A stretch of DNA of 64,000 nucleotides from Paludibaculum fermentans_A (GTDB lineage Bacteria; Acidobacteriota; Terriglobia; Bryobacterales; Bryobacteraceae): positions 5,890,001 through 5,954,000 of the forward strand of contig NZ_JBPJAQ010000001.1 of the NCBI RefSeq assembly GCF_051172195.1, read 5' to 3'. Below the pieces are notes generated by a model. The model had not been told where the DNA came from. It worked only from the letters and a program-made list of their open reading frames with translations, and ran no database searches. Position numbers and translations under genes: made by a program. Positions 36,743 to 46,359 of this stretch are shown here, one piece after another. The stretch's first letter is position 1, and every line of letters begins with the position of its first letter.

Positions 36743-37639
36743 GTGATTCAGTTTCTTTCGACAGTTCTTTCATTCATCGGATTGGTGGTGGTCATCGGCG
36801 CGCTGATCATGCGCCGACAGCCTTCGAAGTATGCGCGGATCATGAGCCGCTGGACGCTGGGCCAGGCGGGCCTCCAGAAGCGGAGCGTTGACTCCGAGGC
36901 CGGCGCCCAGGTGGTCTGGCAGGCCGGCCGGGGCCAGGTGGTGGTCCTGCTGCATGGCGAAGGCGATCAGGCCGGCATCTGGGCCAAGACCCTGACGGAG
37001 TTTCCGCGGTCGCAATATCACCTGTTGGTGCCGGATCTGGCGGGGCATGGCGAAAGTGAGCCGGCAGCGGGCCCGCTGCCGATGACCACCATGCTGGCCG
37101 GGTTGAAAGCCGTGTTGGCGCCCTACAGTAGCGTGATCCTGGTGGGCCACTCGATGAGCGCCTGGATGGCGATGCTCTATGCGGGCGAGAATCCGGGGCA
37201 GGTGTCGCGCGTAGTGGCCGTGAACGGCGGACCGTTGCGCGGCCTGCGGACCGATGTCCGCCTGCTGCCGCAGGATCGCGTCGAGGCGCGCAAGCTCGTG
37301 GACGCCATGCGCGATCCAGGCAGTGAACGGATGGCCGACTACCTCCTCGACGACATGGTTCGGGCCGGCGTGAGCGGGCCGCTGGCGCGGGTGCTCACCG
37401 CGCAGCGCGATGCAAAGGAAGTGGTGCTCGAGAACCACCTGGGCGCGTTCCCGGTGGAAGTGGACCTGGTCTGGGGCGAGTCGGACCAGCTCATGCCCGT
37501 GGAGTTTGCTGAGCAACTCAAGGCCGAGCTGCCGCAGGCCCGTTTGACCCGCATCCCCAAGTGCGGCCATGTCCCGCACCAGGAGCGGCCGGAGGAGTTC
37601 GCCCGGGTGCTGGCCAAGGTGCTCGACCGCACAGCCTGA
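36743..37639 (+). CDS. Membrane-anchored alpha/beta hydrolase
   Basis: 298 residues, GTG start at 36743. A single N-terminal membrane segment (1-22, FLSTVLSFIGLVVVIGALIM) is followed by an alpha/beta hydrolase: oxyanion region LLHGEGDQAGIW, nucleophile S137 in GHSMS, D248 in GESDQ and H276 in CGHVPHQ. A complete triad makes it likely active on an ester, amide or acyl substrate. It lies between the SDR and the thiolase on the same strand with a palindrome in its leader, so it may be separately regulated. Specific substrate unknown. Confidence 0.9.
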   Translation: MIQFLSTVLSFIGLVVVIGALIMRRQPSKYARIMSRWTLGQAGLQKRSVDSEAGAQVVWQAGRGQVVVLLHGEGDQAGIWAKTLTEFPRSQYHLLVPDLAGHGESEPAAGPLPMTTMLAGLKAVLAPYSSVILVGHSMSAWMAMLYAGENPGQVSRVVAVNGGPLRGLRTDVRLLPQDRVEARKLVDAMRDPGSERMADYLLDDMVRAGVSGPLARVLTAQRDAKEVVLENHLGAFPVEVDLVWGESDQLMPVEFAEQLKAELPQARLTRIPKCGHVPHQERPEEFARVLAKVLDRTA

Positions 37640-37680
37640 GTGCAAACCAGGCCTTCCTGGCGGGACAATGAAGGTACGCC

Positions 37681-38883
37681 ATGAAGAAGATCTATATTGC
37701 CGCCTTTCATACATCCAAGTTCGGGAAGCTGCTGGGGCAGTCGGTCCCTGAGATCCTCACCCATGCGGTGACCGGCGCCTGCCAGTCCATCAGGATCGAG
37801 GCCGCGGCCCTGGATGTCGCCTCCGTCGGCGCGGCCTGCAACTTCTCCCTGAATGAGCAGGGTCTGCTCTCGGGATTGCTGGCGATGGTGCCCGGCCTGG
37901 AGAGCAAGCCCATGGAAGCCGTCGAGAACGCCTGCGCCTCCGGCGGCCAGGCGGTGCTCTCCGTCATCCAGAAGCTGCAACTCGGCATGGGCGAGACCGG
38001 CATCGCCGTCGGCTACGAGAAGATGCGCGACGCCGAGGGCAAGATGGACGGCAAGCTCATCGGCAAGGTGCTGGGCTACTTCTCCCACCCGGATGAGCGG
38101 GCTGGCAAGACCTTCGTCTTTCCACACATCTTCGCCGAGGTCATGCAGAGCTACATGGCCGAGCACGGCGTGGCCGAGGAGCACCTGGCCCAGATCGCCG
38201 TCGAAGAGTACGCCAACGCCAAGTACAACCCCTACGCGCAGATGAGCAAGGTCCAGATCACCTTGGCGCAGGCCATGGCGATCGAGGGCATCAACCGTTA
38301 CGTGGTGGACGGCCTGCCGCTGAAGACCTATGACTGTTCGCAGATCACCGACGGCTACGCCGCGCTGATCCTCGCCACCGAGGAAGGGCTCGCCCGGTTG
38401 GGCGTGGCCAAGGCCGATTGCGTCGAGATCGCCGGCTGGGGCCAGGCGACGGATCCTCTCAAGAAAGAGGGGCGGGATGTGCTGCGGCCGGCCGGAGCCC
38501 GCCGGGCCATGAGCACGGCCTATGCCATGTCGGGCCTGACTCCAGCCGATGTGAACGTGGCTGAGGTGCACGACTGCTTCACGGTGATGGGCGCGCTGGG
38601 GACGGAAGTGATCGGCAAGGCGGAGCCGGGCAAAGGCGCTCAGTATTGGGTGGACGGCAAGGCGCGTCCGGACGGCGATTGCGGCATCAACACCTCCGGC
38701 GGGCTGATCGCCAAGGGGCACCCGATTGGGGCCACGGGCATCGCCATGATCGGTTGGAGTGCCTGGCAGTTGCTGGGGAAGGTCCCTGCGGAGTTGCAGG
38801 TGAGGAATGCGCGGGCGGCGGCCACGTTCAACATCGGCGGGCCCATCTGTGCTTCAGTCTGTACCGTCCTGAAGCCTGTCTAG
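37681..38883 (+). CDS. Thiolase family protein (acetyl-CoA acetyltransferase-like)
   Basis: 400 residues, ATG 37681, 41 bases after the hydrolase. Catalytic C85 is in ENACASGG, VHDCF occurs near 285, and GGLIAKGHPIGATG (about 340-353) holds the active-site His. The final Cys region is GGPICAS rather than the GGG(x)G.A of biosynthetic thiolases. This resembles the SCP-x/archaeal acetoacetyl-CoA thiolase group, whose members condense or cleave acyl-CoAs and sometimes work with a DUF35 partner. No DUF35 gene is adjacent. With the SDR it could form part of a fatty- or hydroxy-acid pathway. Confidence 0.92.
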   Translation: MKKIYIAAFHTSKFGKLLGQSVPEILTHAVTGACQSIRIEAAALDVASVGAACNFSLNEQGLLSGLLAMVPGLESKPMEAVENACASGGQAVLSVIQKLQLGMGETGIAVGYEKMRDAEGKMDGKLIGKVLGYFSHPDERAGKTFVFPHIFAEVMQSYMAEHGVAEEHLAQIAVEEYANAKYNPYAQMSKVQITLAQAMAIEGINRYVVDGLPLKTYDCSQITDGYAALILATEEGLARLGVAKADCVEIAGWGQATDPLKKEGRDVLRPAGARRAMSTAYAMSGLTPADVNVAEVHDCFTVMGALGTEVIGKAEPGKGAQYWVDGKARPDGDCGINTSGGLIAKGHPIGATGIAMIGWSAWQLLGKVPAELQVRNARAAATFNIGGPICASVCTVLKPV

Positions 38884-38890
38884 GATCGAT

Positions 38891-38922
38891 GCGGCCCCGG
38901 GGAGCAGGCTCTCCGGGGCCGC
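38891..38922. terminator. Strong bidirectional terminator hairpin
   Basis: GCGGCCCCGGGGAG (38891-38904) pairs with CTCTCCGGGGCCGC (38909-38922): 14 bp with one G-U pair and a CAGG loop. It lies between the convergent thiolase and TonB-receptor genes. Confidence 0.75.
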
Positions 38923-38929
38923 GCTGCGT

Positions 38930-41773
38930 TTAGAAGTTCAGCTTGAGGCCGAACTGGATCAGGCGCTGATCGAGAGCGGAAGTCCAGGCTTGGTTGGGCA
39001 GGGCCGTGATGATGCCGGCCGTATCCACCGTGGCGTTGCTGTTGATGCCGGTGACGTTGGTGTGGTTGAAGATGTTGGTCGTCTCGGCGAAGAACTCGGG
39101 CTTCCAGTGCTCGCGAATGGCGAAGGTGCGGGAGTAGCGAAGGTTGAATTCATAGGTCGCGGGCGCGTTCAGCGTGTTGCGGCCGATGAACAGCGGGCGC
39201 TGGTAAGTACCGGCGGTGGACGTGTCGCCGTTCAGCGAGCGGTTGCTGCCCATGTTGAACAGCTCGCCCTTCTGCATGACCACGGCCAGCGCAATGCGGT
39301 TGTTGTTCGCCAGGTAGTTCAGTGCCTTGTTGCTGACGCTGGTGGTGGGGGACCACAGCGCGTTCGCATTGAAGGCGTGGCGGCGATCGGTGAGCGAATT
39401 GCCGCGGTCGCGGCGGCGGTTGGTGGGATCCGACAGCAGGAAGGCGCCGCTGTCGATGTTGTTCTGCTCGGGCGCGTCGTCGATGGCATGGGACCAGGTA
39501 TAGGTCCCGAAGACTTCGAGGCCGTGCGTCAGGCGGCGGTTCAGGGTGAGGTTCAGGCCGTTATAGCTGGACTGGCCCACCGACTCGGCCGAGAGGACGT
39601 TGCCATAGGCGGCATTGGGCCGGGCTCCGCCGAAGATCGGGCGGCCGTCGGCCAGGGTCTGGCCAGTGAGGCCGAGATTGATGTTGCGCCACACGGGCAG
39701 GCGGTTGCCGCGGGTGTAGAGATAGGTGGCGGTGAAGCCCAGGTTGCTGGCCAGCTCGCGGCTGATGCTCACATTGGCATTGGCCGAGTAGAGCGTGGAG
39801 AAGTCGGACGCCACAGTGGTGATGTCCTGCAGGGACAGGGTGAAGCCGGCCGGAATGCCGCTGAAGACCGTGGGGAACGACGGCGCGTAGGCGGTGCCGG
39901 GGCCGGTACTGAGGTTGAAGAAGATGGGCGTGCCGTTGTTCAGGATCGACTTGCGGTAGGTGTCGGTCTGGAAGGGGTCGTAGAAGATGCCGCCGCTGGC
40001 GCGCACCACGGTCTTGCCGAGACCCCAGGCGATGCCCAGGCGCGGCGCGAAGTTGTTGCGGTCGGTCTTGAACTTCTGCGAGGTGGGGTAAGGCGAGCTG
40101 CTGTTGGCCGAAGGCGGCGAATACACGTCGTAGCGCAGGCCGTAAATGATGGTGACATTGGCGCGCGGCTTCCAGCTGTCCTGGCCATAGACGCTGGTGA
40201 AGCTGGAGTTGTACTTGATGGACGGCTCGCCGAGGGTCTGGACGAAGGTCGTGTAGCCTTTGGGCGTGGTGCCGGCCTTGGCGGCGAGATAGGCGGCAAT
40301 GTTGGGGAAGGTGTAGTTGGCGCTGGTGCTCTGCACCTGCGTGTCGCGGATGCCGCGGTAGCTGGCGCCGAACTTCAGAGAGTGGGAGCCCAGGTTGAGG
40401 CTGAAGTTGTCTGAGAACTCGGGCGTCGTCTCCTCGTAGTTGAAGCCGACGTCCAGCGAGTTACCGAAGCTGGCGACACCGGGGATGGTGATGGCGGGAC
40501 CGGTGCCGGTGGCCTCGAAGCGGTTCTGCTGCTGGGCGCGGTAGGGGATCTGCATGCGGAACTCGTTCACCATCCGCGGGGAGATGATGGAGATCAACTG
40601 GACGGCGCCGCCGTGCGAGCGGTCGACGAAGTTGTAGGTGCGGTCGACCAGCACCAGCCCGCCGCCGTTGTTATACGGCGAGTCGTTGCGGTGGCCGTTG
40701 TAGCGGATAGACAGGCGATTGGAGGCGTTGAGCTGGTAGTCGACCTTGGCCATAAAGAAGGTCACGTTCTGGTTGAACGGGATGGCGTCGGCGAAGGTAG
40801 CGGGCAGGCCCAGGGCCGCGATGTCGGTGGGTGTGGCGGACACGGTGTTGGGCAGATCGCGCTTCACCTTCTCATAGGAGCCGAACCAGAAGACCTTGTC
40901 GCGCACCAGGCGGCCGCCGGCGTCGGCGAAGCCCGCGTCGACATTCACGTCGGGGGTGGGGCGGTTGTAGGCGAGCAGGGCGGGGCGGGCGCTGAAGGGC
41001 GTGCGGCGGAAGATGTAGCCGGCTTCGCCGTGCAGGTCGTTGGCTCCGGACTTGGTGATCGTATTGAAGACCGTCCCGACGGTGTTGCCGAACTCAGGCG
41101 AGAAGCCGTTGTTCACCTGTTGGATCTCCTGCACCCAGGTGTCTGAGATGGGCAACAGGCGGATGCCGGCGCGGTCGCTCTGGACGTTGTTGCTGCCGTC
41201 GAGCTGGTAGTTGATGCGGCCGGTGAAGCCGTTGGCGTTCACCTTGCGCGGGACGCCGAACTCGGTATTGCCGCGGCCGCTGACGTTGGGCTGCTGGAGG
41301 ATGAAGTTGTAAGGATTGCGGGAGAGCAGCGGCAGGTTGGTGATGGCGTTGCTGCTGAGGGTGCTGCCCTGGTCGGTGCGGCTGGGGTCAACTACCGGAG
41401 CGGCATCGGTAACGACGACCTCCGAGGTGACGCCTTTAACCGCCAAGGAGACGTCGGCGGTGACCGTGGCGCCGGCGTTCAGCTCGATGCCGGTGCGCTT
41501 GACGGTGGAGAAGCCGGCGGAGTCGACCGTGACCTCGTAGAGCCCGAGCGGCAGGATGTTGAAGCGGTAGAGGCCGCTGCTGGTGGTGGTAGTGGACTGG
41601 CTGAAGCCCGTCCCGGTGTTGACCGCCTTAACGGTGGCGTTGGGGACGACGGAGCCGCCGGGGTCAGTGACCGTGCCGACGATCTGGCCGTTCATGGCGG
41701 CGGCCTGGCCGAAGCAGGAGTTGGCGCCCAATGCCAGGAGTAGAGACAATGCGAGCCAATGAAGCATCTTCAT
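38930..41773 (-). CDS. TonB-dependent receptor with carboxypeptidase-regulatory-like domain
   Basis: 947 residues. Signal peptide ends near ANSCFGQ (22). A CarboxypepD_reg/SusC-like beta domain is at about 28-110 (GQIVGTVTDPGGSVVPNATV). The plug is at about 115-240 (TEFGVPRKVNANGFTGRINY, GFSPEFGNTVGTVFN), then a large beta barrel ending in FGLKLNF with a terminal Phe, as in outer-membrane proteins. This Oar-like architecture is greatly expanded in Acidobacteriota and takes up large substrates, often oligosaccharides or peptides, with TonB energy. The substrate cannot be named. Divergent from the RND genes; inverted repeats lie upstream. Confidence 0.93.
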   Translation of the reverse strand: MKMLHWLALSLLLALGANSCFGQAAAMNGQIVGTVTDPGGSVVPNATVKAVNTGTGFSQSTTTTSSGLYRFNILPLGLYEVTVDSAGFSTVKRTGIELNAGATVTADVSLAVKGVTSEVVVTDAAPVVDPSRTDQGSTLSSNAITNLPLLSRNPYNFILQQPNVSGRGNTEFGVPRKVNANGFTGRINYQLDGSNNVQSDRAGIRLLPISDTWVQEIQQVNNGFSPEFGNTVGTVFNTITKSGANDLHGEAGYIFRRTPFSARPALLAYNRPTPDVNVDAGFADAGGRLVRDKVFWFGSYEKVKRDLPNTVSATPTDIAALGLPATFADAIPFNQNVTFFMAKVDYQLNASNRLSIRYNGHRNDSPYNNGGGLVLVDRTYNFVDRSHGGAVQLISIISPRMVNEFRMQIPYRAQQQNRFEATGTGPAITIPGVASFGNSLDVGFNYEETTPEFSDNFSLNLGSHSLKFGASYRGIRDTQVQSTSANYTFPNIAAYLAAKAGTTPKGYTTFVQTLGEPSIKYNSSFTSVYGQDSWKPRANVTIIYGLRYDVYSPPSANSSSPYPTSQKFKTDRNNFAPRLGIAWGLGKTVVRASGGIFYDPFQTDTYRKSILNNGTPIFFNLSTGPGTAYAPSFPTVFSGIPAGFTLSLQDITTVASDFSTLYSANANVSISRELASNLGFTATYLYTRGNRLPVWRNINLGLTGQTLADGRPIFGGARPNAAYGNVLSAESVGQSSYNGLNLTLNRRLTHGLEVFGTYTWSHAIDDAPEQNNIDSGAFLLSDPTNRRRDRGNSLTDRRHAFNANALWSPTTSVSNKALNYLANNNRIALAVVMQKGELFNMGSNRSLNGDTSTAGTYQRPLFIGRNTLNAPATYEFNLRYSRTFAIREHWKPEFFAETTNIFNHTNVTGINSNATVDTAGIITALPNQAWTSALDQRLIQFGLKLNF

Positions 41774-41807
41774 GAAGGCTTAGATGCACGAGGGGAAGAA
41801 ACGATTG

Positions 41808-41839
41808 CACTATTTCCTATCGAGATAGTGTAAATAGTC
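41808..41839. promoter_or_regulatory. Nested inverted repeats upstream of TonB receptor
   Basis: CACTAT (41808-41813) pairs with ATAGTG (41825-41830), and ACTATTT (41809-41815) pairs with AAATAGT (41833-41839). The left arm can pair with either right arm. The site lies about 35 bases before the receptor start and also upstream of the divergent efflux genes, so it is a candidate operator. Confidence 0.5.
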
Positions 41840-42022
41840 AGGCGACCGTACGCGCGGGTCCAATAGCCTGATAAATTAGATGACTATCGGGTCAGATTCG
41901 CCAGGCAGTGTAGTGCTCCTCTGGGAAGGCAGCACGCAGCCCTGGCCGTTTCGCTGGGAGCCGCCCCGTCACGCGGCAGCAACGTCAGGCTAGTGTTCTA
42001 CGACATATTGAGAGGCATTTGG

Positions 42023-43231
42023 ATGCAACGGAAACTAACCGCTTGCGGCCCTGGGGCCGGACTCTATCTGATTTTGGGAGCAGCCGGATTGGCGCTGGCC
42101 GGGTGCTCGGCGAAGAGTGCGACACCGGTGGCGGCGGCCTCGGCTCCGGCGGCGCCGGTGCGGGTGTCGGCGGCTGTGGTGCAGAGCATGCCGGTGGAGC
42201 TGCGGACGATTGGCAGCGTGGAGGCCTTCAGCACCATCATGGTGAAGTCGCAGGTGGGCGGGGTGTTGGACAAAGTCCACTTCACTGAGGGCGATGCGGT
42301 GAGGACTGGACAGTTGCTGTTCCAGATCGACACCCGTCCCTTTGAACAGGCGATGCGGCAGGCGGAAGCGAGCCTGGCGCGGGACCGGGCCATCCTGAAG
42401 CAGACCGAGGCCACGCTGGCCAAGGACCAGGCGCAACAGAAGTACTACGAGGCGCAGGCCAAGCGTTATGAAGAGCTGGCCAAGGAAGGCGTGTTCTCGA
42501 AGGAGCAGGCGGAGCAGACGCGGACCGAAGCGTCGGCGCGGATGGAGGCGGTGCGGGCGGACGTCGCGACGCTGGAGAGCGTGAGTGCGACGCTGCGGGC
42601 GGACCAGGCGGCGCTGGAGCGCACGAAGCTCGACCTGGCGTACTGCAACATCAAGTCGCCGATTGACGGGCGGACAGGCAGCATTCTGGTCAAGCAGGGG
42701 AACCTGGTGAAGGCGACGGATGTGGAACTGGTGACGATCCGGCAGATTCAGCCGGTGTATGTGACGTTCTCCATCGCCGAGAAGCATGTGAGCAACCTGC
42801 GGTCGAAGATGGGCGCGGGCCAACTGCTGGTGAGGGTGGCGGAGCAGGGTTCGAAGGAGACTCCGGTGGAAGGCGCGCTGGCGTTCATCGAGAACACGGT
42901 CGATGAAACCACGGGCACTCTCAAGCTAAAGGCCAAGTTTGCGAACAGCGCGGCGAAGTTCTGGCCGGGGCAGATCCTGGACGTGACGCTGCGGCTGGCC
43001 GAGAAGCCGAACGCGATTGTGGTGCCTTCGAAGAGCCTGCAGACGGGGCAGTCCGGCGACTTCGTGTACGTCATGAAGGACGACGGTACGGTGGAGATGC
43101 GGACAGTGAAAGTGGGCGCGCGCAGCGGGGACCTGGTGGCGCTGGACAGCGGCGTGGAAGCTGGCGAAAAGGTGGTGACGGAAGGGCAGTTGCGGTTGAC
43201 CTCGGGCTCGAAAGTGAGGCTGCTGTCATGA
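42023..43231 (+). CDS. RND efflux periplasmic adaptor (membrane fusion protein)
   Basis: 402 residues from ATG 42023 (GAGAGG upstream), preferred to an upstream GTG because it gives a lipobox LALAGC with Cys28. Order: barrel-sandwich half (IMVKSQVGGVLDKVHFTEGD), a long coiled-coil hairpin (about residues 110-200, rich in Lys/Glu/Ala), the returning lipoyl half (YCNIKSPIDGRTGSILVKQG), a beta barrel and a membrane-proximal domain (VPSKSLQTGQSGDFVYVMKD). It links the inner-membrane pump to an outer-membrane channel. The pump overlaps its stop by 4 bases. No TolC-type gene lies in the window. Confidence 0.95.
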   Translation: MQRKLTACGPGAGLYLILGAAGLALAGCSAKSATPVAAASAPAAPVRVSAAVVQSMPVELRTIGSVEAFSTIMVKSQVGGVLDKVHFTEGDAVRTGQLLFQIDTRPFEQAMRQAEASLARDRAILKQTEATLAKDQAQQKYYEAQAKRYEELAKEGVFSKEQAEQTRTEASARMEAVRADVATLESVSATLRADQAALERTKLDLAYCNIKSPIDGRTGSILVKQGNLVKATDVELVTIRQIQPVYVTFSIAEKHVSNLRSKMGAGQLLVRVAEQGSKETPVEGALAFIENTVDETTGTLKLKAKFANSAAKFWPGQILDVTLRLAEKPNAIVVPSKSLQTGQSGDFVYVMKDDGTVEMRTVKVGARSGDLVALDSGVEAGEKVVTEGQLRLTSGSKVRLLS

Positions 43232-46200
43232 ACTTCTCAGAGATCTTCATCCGCCGGCCTGTCGCCACGACGCTGCTGATGCTGGCCATTGCGCTGTTCG
43301 GTTCCGTGGCTTACCAGGCGCTGCCGGTGAGCGACCTGCCGAACGTGGATTTTCCCACCCTGATGGTGGGCGCCAGTTTGCCGGGTGCGAATCCGGAGAC
43401 GATGGCGTCGGCCGTGGCGACTCCGCTGGAGCGGCAGTTCTCGACCATTGCCGGTTTGGATTCGATGACGTCGTCGAACTCGCTGGGCGTGACCAGCGTG
43501 ACGCTGCAGTTCGACCTGAGCCGCGAATTGGACGGAGCGGCGCAGGACGTGCAGGCGGCGATTGCGCAGGCGGCTCCGCTGCTGCCGGCGGGCATGCCGA
43601 CTCCGCCGACGTTCCGCAAAGTGAATCCGGCGGACCAGCCGGTGATTTTCCTGGCCTTGAGCTCGAAGTCGATGCCGTTGTACCAGATGAACGAGTTCGC
43701 CGATACGATGATGGCGCAGCGCATCTCGATGGTGAGCGGCGTGGCGCAGGTGCAGGTGTTCGGGTCGCAGAAGTACGCCGTCCGGGTGCAGGTGAGTCCG
43801 CGGGAGATGAACTCGCGCGGCATCGGGATCGACGAAGTGGAAGCCGCCATCCGGAAGCACAACGTGAACCTGCCGACGGGCACGCTGTACGGGCCGGACC
43901 GCATGTTGACGGTGCAGGCGACGGGCCAATTGACGTCGGCCGAGGCGTACAAGCCGCTGGTGGTGGCGTATAAGAATGGCGCTCCGGTGCGGCTGGAAGA
44001 GCTGGCGACGGTCTTCGACAGTGTGGAAGAGGACAAGATCGCCTCATGGTTCAACACGCACGAGAAGAGCAACCGGGCGATTGTGCTGGCGGTGCAGAGG
44101 CAGCCGGGCACGAACGCGATGGAGGTGGCGAACTCCGTGCGGGAGTTGCTGCCGTCGTTCCGTGCGCAGTTGCCGCCGGCGGCGATGCTGGACGTGCTCT
44201 ACGACCGGTCCGACACGATTCGCGAGTCGTTTGTGGACATTCAGTTCACCATGGCGCTGACGCTGGCGCTGGTGGTGATGGTGATCTTCCTGTTCCTGAG
44301 AAAGCTGTCGGCCACGGTGATTCCGAGCCTGGCACTGCCGTTTTCGCTGATCGGCACGTTCTCGGTGATGTATCTGTGCGGGTATAGCCTGGACAACCTG
44401 TCGCTGATGGCCCTGATCCTGGCGATCGGGTTCGTGGTGGACGATGCGATTGTGATGCTCGAGAACATCGTGCGGCACATGGAAGAGGGTGAGGGTCCGA
44501 TGGAGGCGGCGTTGAAAGGGTCGCGCGAGGTGGGCTTCACCATCGTGTCGATGACCATTTCGCTGGCGGCCGTGTTCATCCCGCTACTGTTTATGGGCGG
44601 CATCCTGGGCCGGTTGTTCCGTGAGTTCTCGGTGACGATCGTGGTGGCGATCCTGATCTCGGGCGTGGTGTCGGTGACGCTGACGCCGATGCTGTGCAGC
44701 CGTTTCCTGCGGGCGCACGGGCGGGGGGAAGAGGGCTGGTTCTACCGGACGACCGAGCGGTTTTTCGACTGGATTCTGCATGTCTATGACGTGACGCTGC
44801 AGTGGACGCTGCGGCGGCGGGCGCTGACGCTGGCGTTCTCGTTCGTGATCCTGATCGCGACGGGCTGGCTGTTCCTGCAGGTGCCGAAGGGCTTCATTCC
44901 GAGTGAAGACACGAGCCAGATTCTGGCGATCACCGAGGCGGCGCAGGGCGCTTCGCATCTGGAGATGATGGAGACGCAGAAGAAGCTGGCCGAGATCGTG
45001 CGGAACGATCCCAATGTGGAATCGTTCATGTCGAGCGTGGGCGGCGGCAGCGCCAACATCAGCCTGGGCGGACCGAACTTCGGGCGTATGTTCATGCACC
45101 TGAAGCCGCGGCACGAGCGTCCGCTGAGCGCGGATGAACTGATCGAATCGTTCCGGCCGAGGTTGAACAACATGACAGGCATGCGGGTGTTCCTGCAGAA
45201 TCCGCCGGTGATCCGGGTGGGCGGCACGTTGTCGAAGAGCCTGTATCAGTTCACGCTGCTGGGCACGAATATCGATGAGCTATATAAGAGCAGCCAGGCG
45301 TTCGAGAAGGAAGTGGCGAAGCTGCCGGCGCTGATGGATGTGACGAGCGACCTGCAGATTCGCAGTCCGCAGATGACGGTGCGGATTGAGCGGGACCGGG
45401 CGGCGAAGTTTGATGTGACTCCGGAGCAGATTGAGACCGCGCTGTTCAATGCGTACGGGCCGCGGTGGATCTCGACGATCTATGCTCCGAACAATCAGTA
45501 CCGGGTGCTGATGGAGGTGGACCGGGCGTATCAGTCGGATCCGTCGTTTATGTCGCGGCTGTATGTGAAGTCGGGCAAGGGCGAGTTGGTGCCGCTGGAT
45601 TCGCTGGCCAGGCTGGAGCCTTCGGCGGGTCCGCAGACGATCAATCACTACGGGCAGTTGCCGGCGGTGACGGTGTCGTTCAACCTGCGGCCCGGGATGG
45701 CTTTGGGCAATGCGGTGGACCAGATTGAAGAGCTGTCGCGGACACATCTGCCGGCCACGATCACGACGGTATTCCAGGGGACGGCGCAGGCGTTTCAGAA
45801 GTCGATGAAGAACCTGGGGATCCTGTTGCTGCTGGCGGTGGTGGTGGTGTACATCGTGCTGGGCGTGCTGTATGAGAGCTTCATCCATCCGCTGACGATT
45901 CTGTCGGGGTTGCCCTCGGCGGGCTTTGGGGCGCTGCTGACGCTGTGGTTGTTCAAGCTGGACTTGAACATTTACTCGTATGTGGGGCTGATCCTGCTGA
46001 TTGGCATTGTGAAGAAGAACGCGATTATGCAGATCGACTTCGCGTTGGAGGCGGAGCGGCAGCACGGGAAGGCTCCGCTGGAGGCGATTTACGAGGGCTG
46101 CCTGGTGCGGTTCCGGCCGATCATGATGACGACGATGGCGGCATTGCTGGGGGCCCTGCCGATTGCGTTTGGGTATGGGGCGGGCGGAGAGGCCCGGCGG

Positions 46201-46359
46201 CCGTTGGGGTTGTGCGTGGTGGGCGGCCTGGTGTTCTCGCAGGTGGTGACGTTGTATCTGACCCCGGTGGTGTATACGTACCTGGCCGGGTTGCAGACGA
46301 GGTTCCAGCGGCGGGGGTCGGTGGCTACGGGGAGTTTGGCTGGGGCGGCGGCGGACTAA
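43228..46359 (+). CDS. RND multidrug efflux transporter (MdtB/AcrB-like)
   Basis: 1043 residues, the normal length for HAE1 pumps. It starts MNFSEIFIRRPVATTLLMLA, with TM1 and a first large periplasmic loop. TM4 carries GFVVDDAIVMLENI, the paired Asp residues of the proton relay, and a second porter loop and TM8-12 follow (LSGLPSAGFGALLTLWLFKL, GIVKKNAIMQIDFA). The sequence style resembles the MdtB/MdtC branch. Forms the inner-membrane part of a tripartite drug or metabolite exporter with the preceding adaptor. ATGA overlap shows coupling. It ends convergently, overlapping the next gene's stop by 4 bases. Confidence 0.95.
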   Translation: MNFSEIFIRRPVATTLLMLAIALFGSVAYQALPVSDLPNVDFPTLMVGASLPGANPETMASAVATPLERQFSTIAGLDSMTSSNSLGVTSVTLQFDLSRELDGAAQDVQAAIAQAAPLLPAGMPTPPTFRKVNPADQPVIFLALSSKSMPLYQMNEFADTMMAQRISMVSGVAQVQVFGSQKYAVRVQVSPREMNSRGIGIDEVEAAIRKHNVNLPTGTLYGPDRMLTVQATGQLTSAEAYKPLVVAYKNGAPVRLEELATVFDSVEEDKIASWFNTHEKSNRAIVLAVQRQPGTNAMEVANSVRELLPSFRAQLPPAAMLDVLYDRSDTIRESFVDIQFTMALTLALVVMVIFLFLRKLSATVIPSLALPFSLIGTFSVMYLCGYSLDNLSLMALILAIGFVVDDAIVMLENIVRHMEEGEGPMEAALKGSREVGFTIVSMTISLAAVFIPLLFMGGILGRLFREFSVTIVVAILISGVVSVTLTPMLCSRFLRAHGRGEEGWFYRTTERFFDWILHVYDVTLQWTLRRRALTLAFSFVILIATGWLFLQVPKGFIPSEDTSQILAITEAAQGASHLEMMETQKKLAEIVRNDPNVESFMSSVGGGSANISLGGPNFGRMFMHLKPRHERPLSADELIESFRPRLNNMTGMRVFLQNPPVIRVGGTLSKSLYQFTLLGTNIDELYKSSQAFEKEVAKLPALMDVTSDLQIRSPQMTVRIERDRAAKFDVTPEQIETALFNAYGPRWISTIYAPNNQYRVLMEVDRAYQSDPSFMSRLYVKSGKGELVPLDSLARLEPSAGPQTINHYGQLPAVTVSFNLRPGMALGNAVDQIEELSRTHLPATITTVFQGTAQAFQKSMKNLGILLLLAVVVVYIVLGVLYESFIHPLTILSGLPSAGFGALLTLWLFKLDLNIYSYVGLILLIGIVKKNAIMQIDFALEAERQHGKAPLEAIYEGCLVRFRPIMMTTMAALLGALPIAFGYGAGGEARRPLGLCVVGGLVFSQVVTLYLTPVVYTYLAGLQTRFQRRGSVATGSLAGAAAD

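Noticed and set aside
38990..40414. 474-codon plus-strand frame opposite the TonB-dependent receptor
   Set aside because: Gly/Val/Arg-biased shadow. The receptor on the minus strand is complete from signal peptide to terminal Phe.
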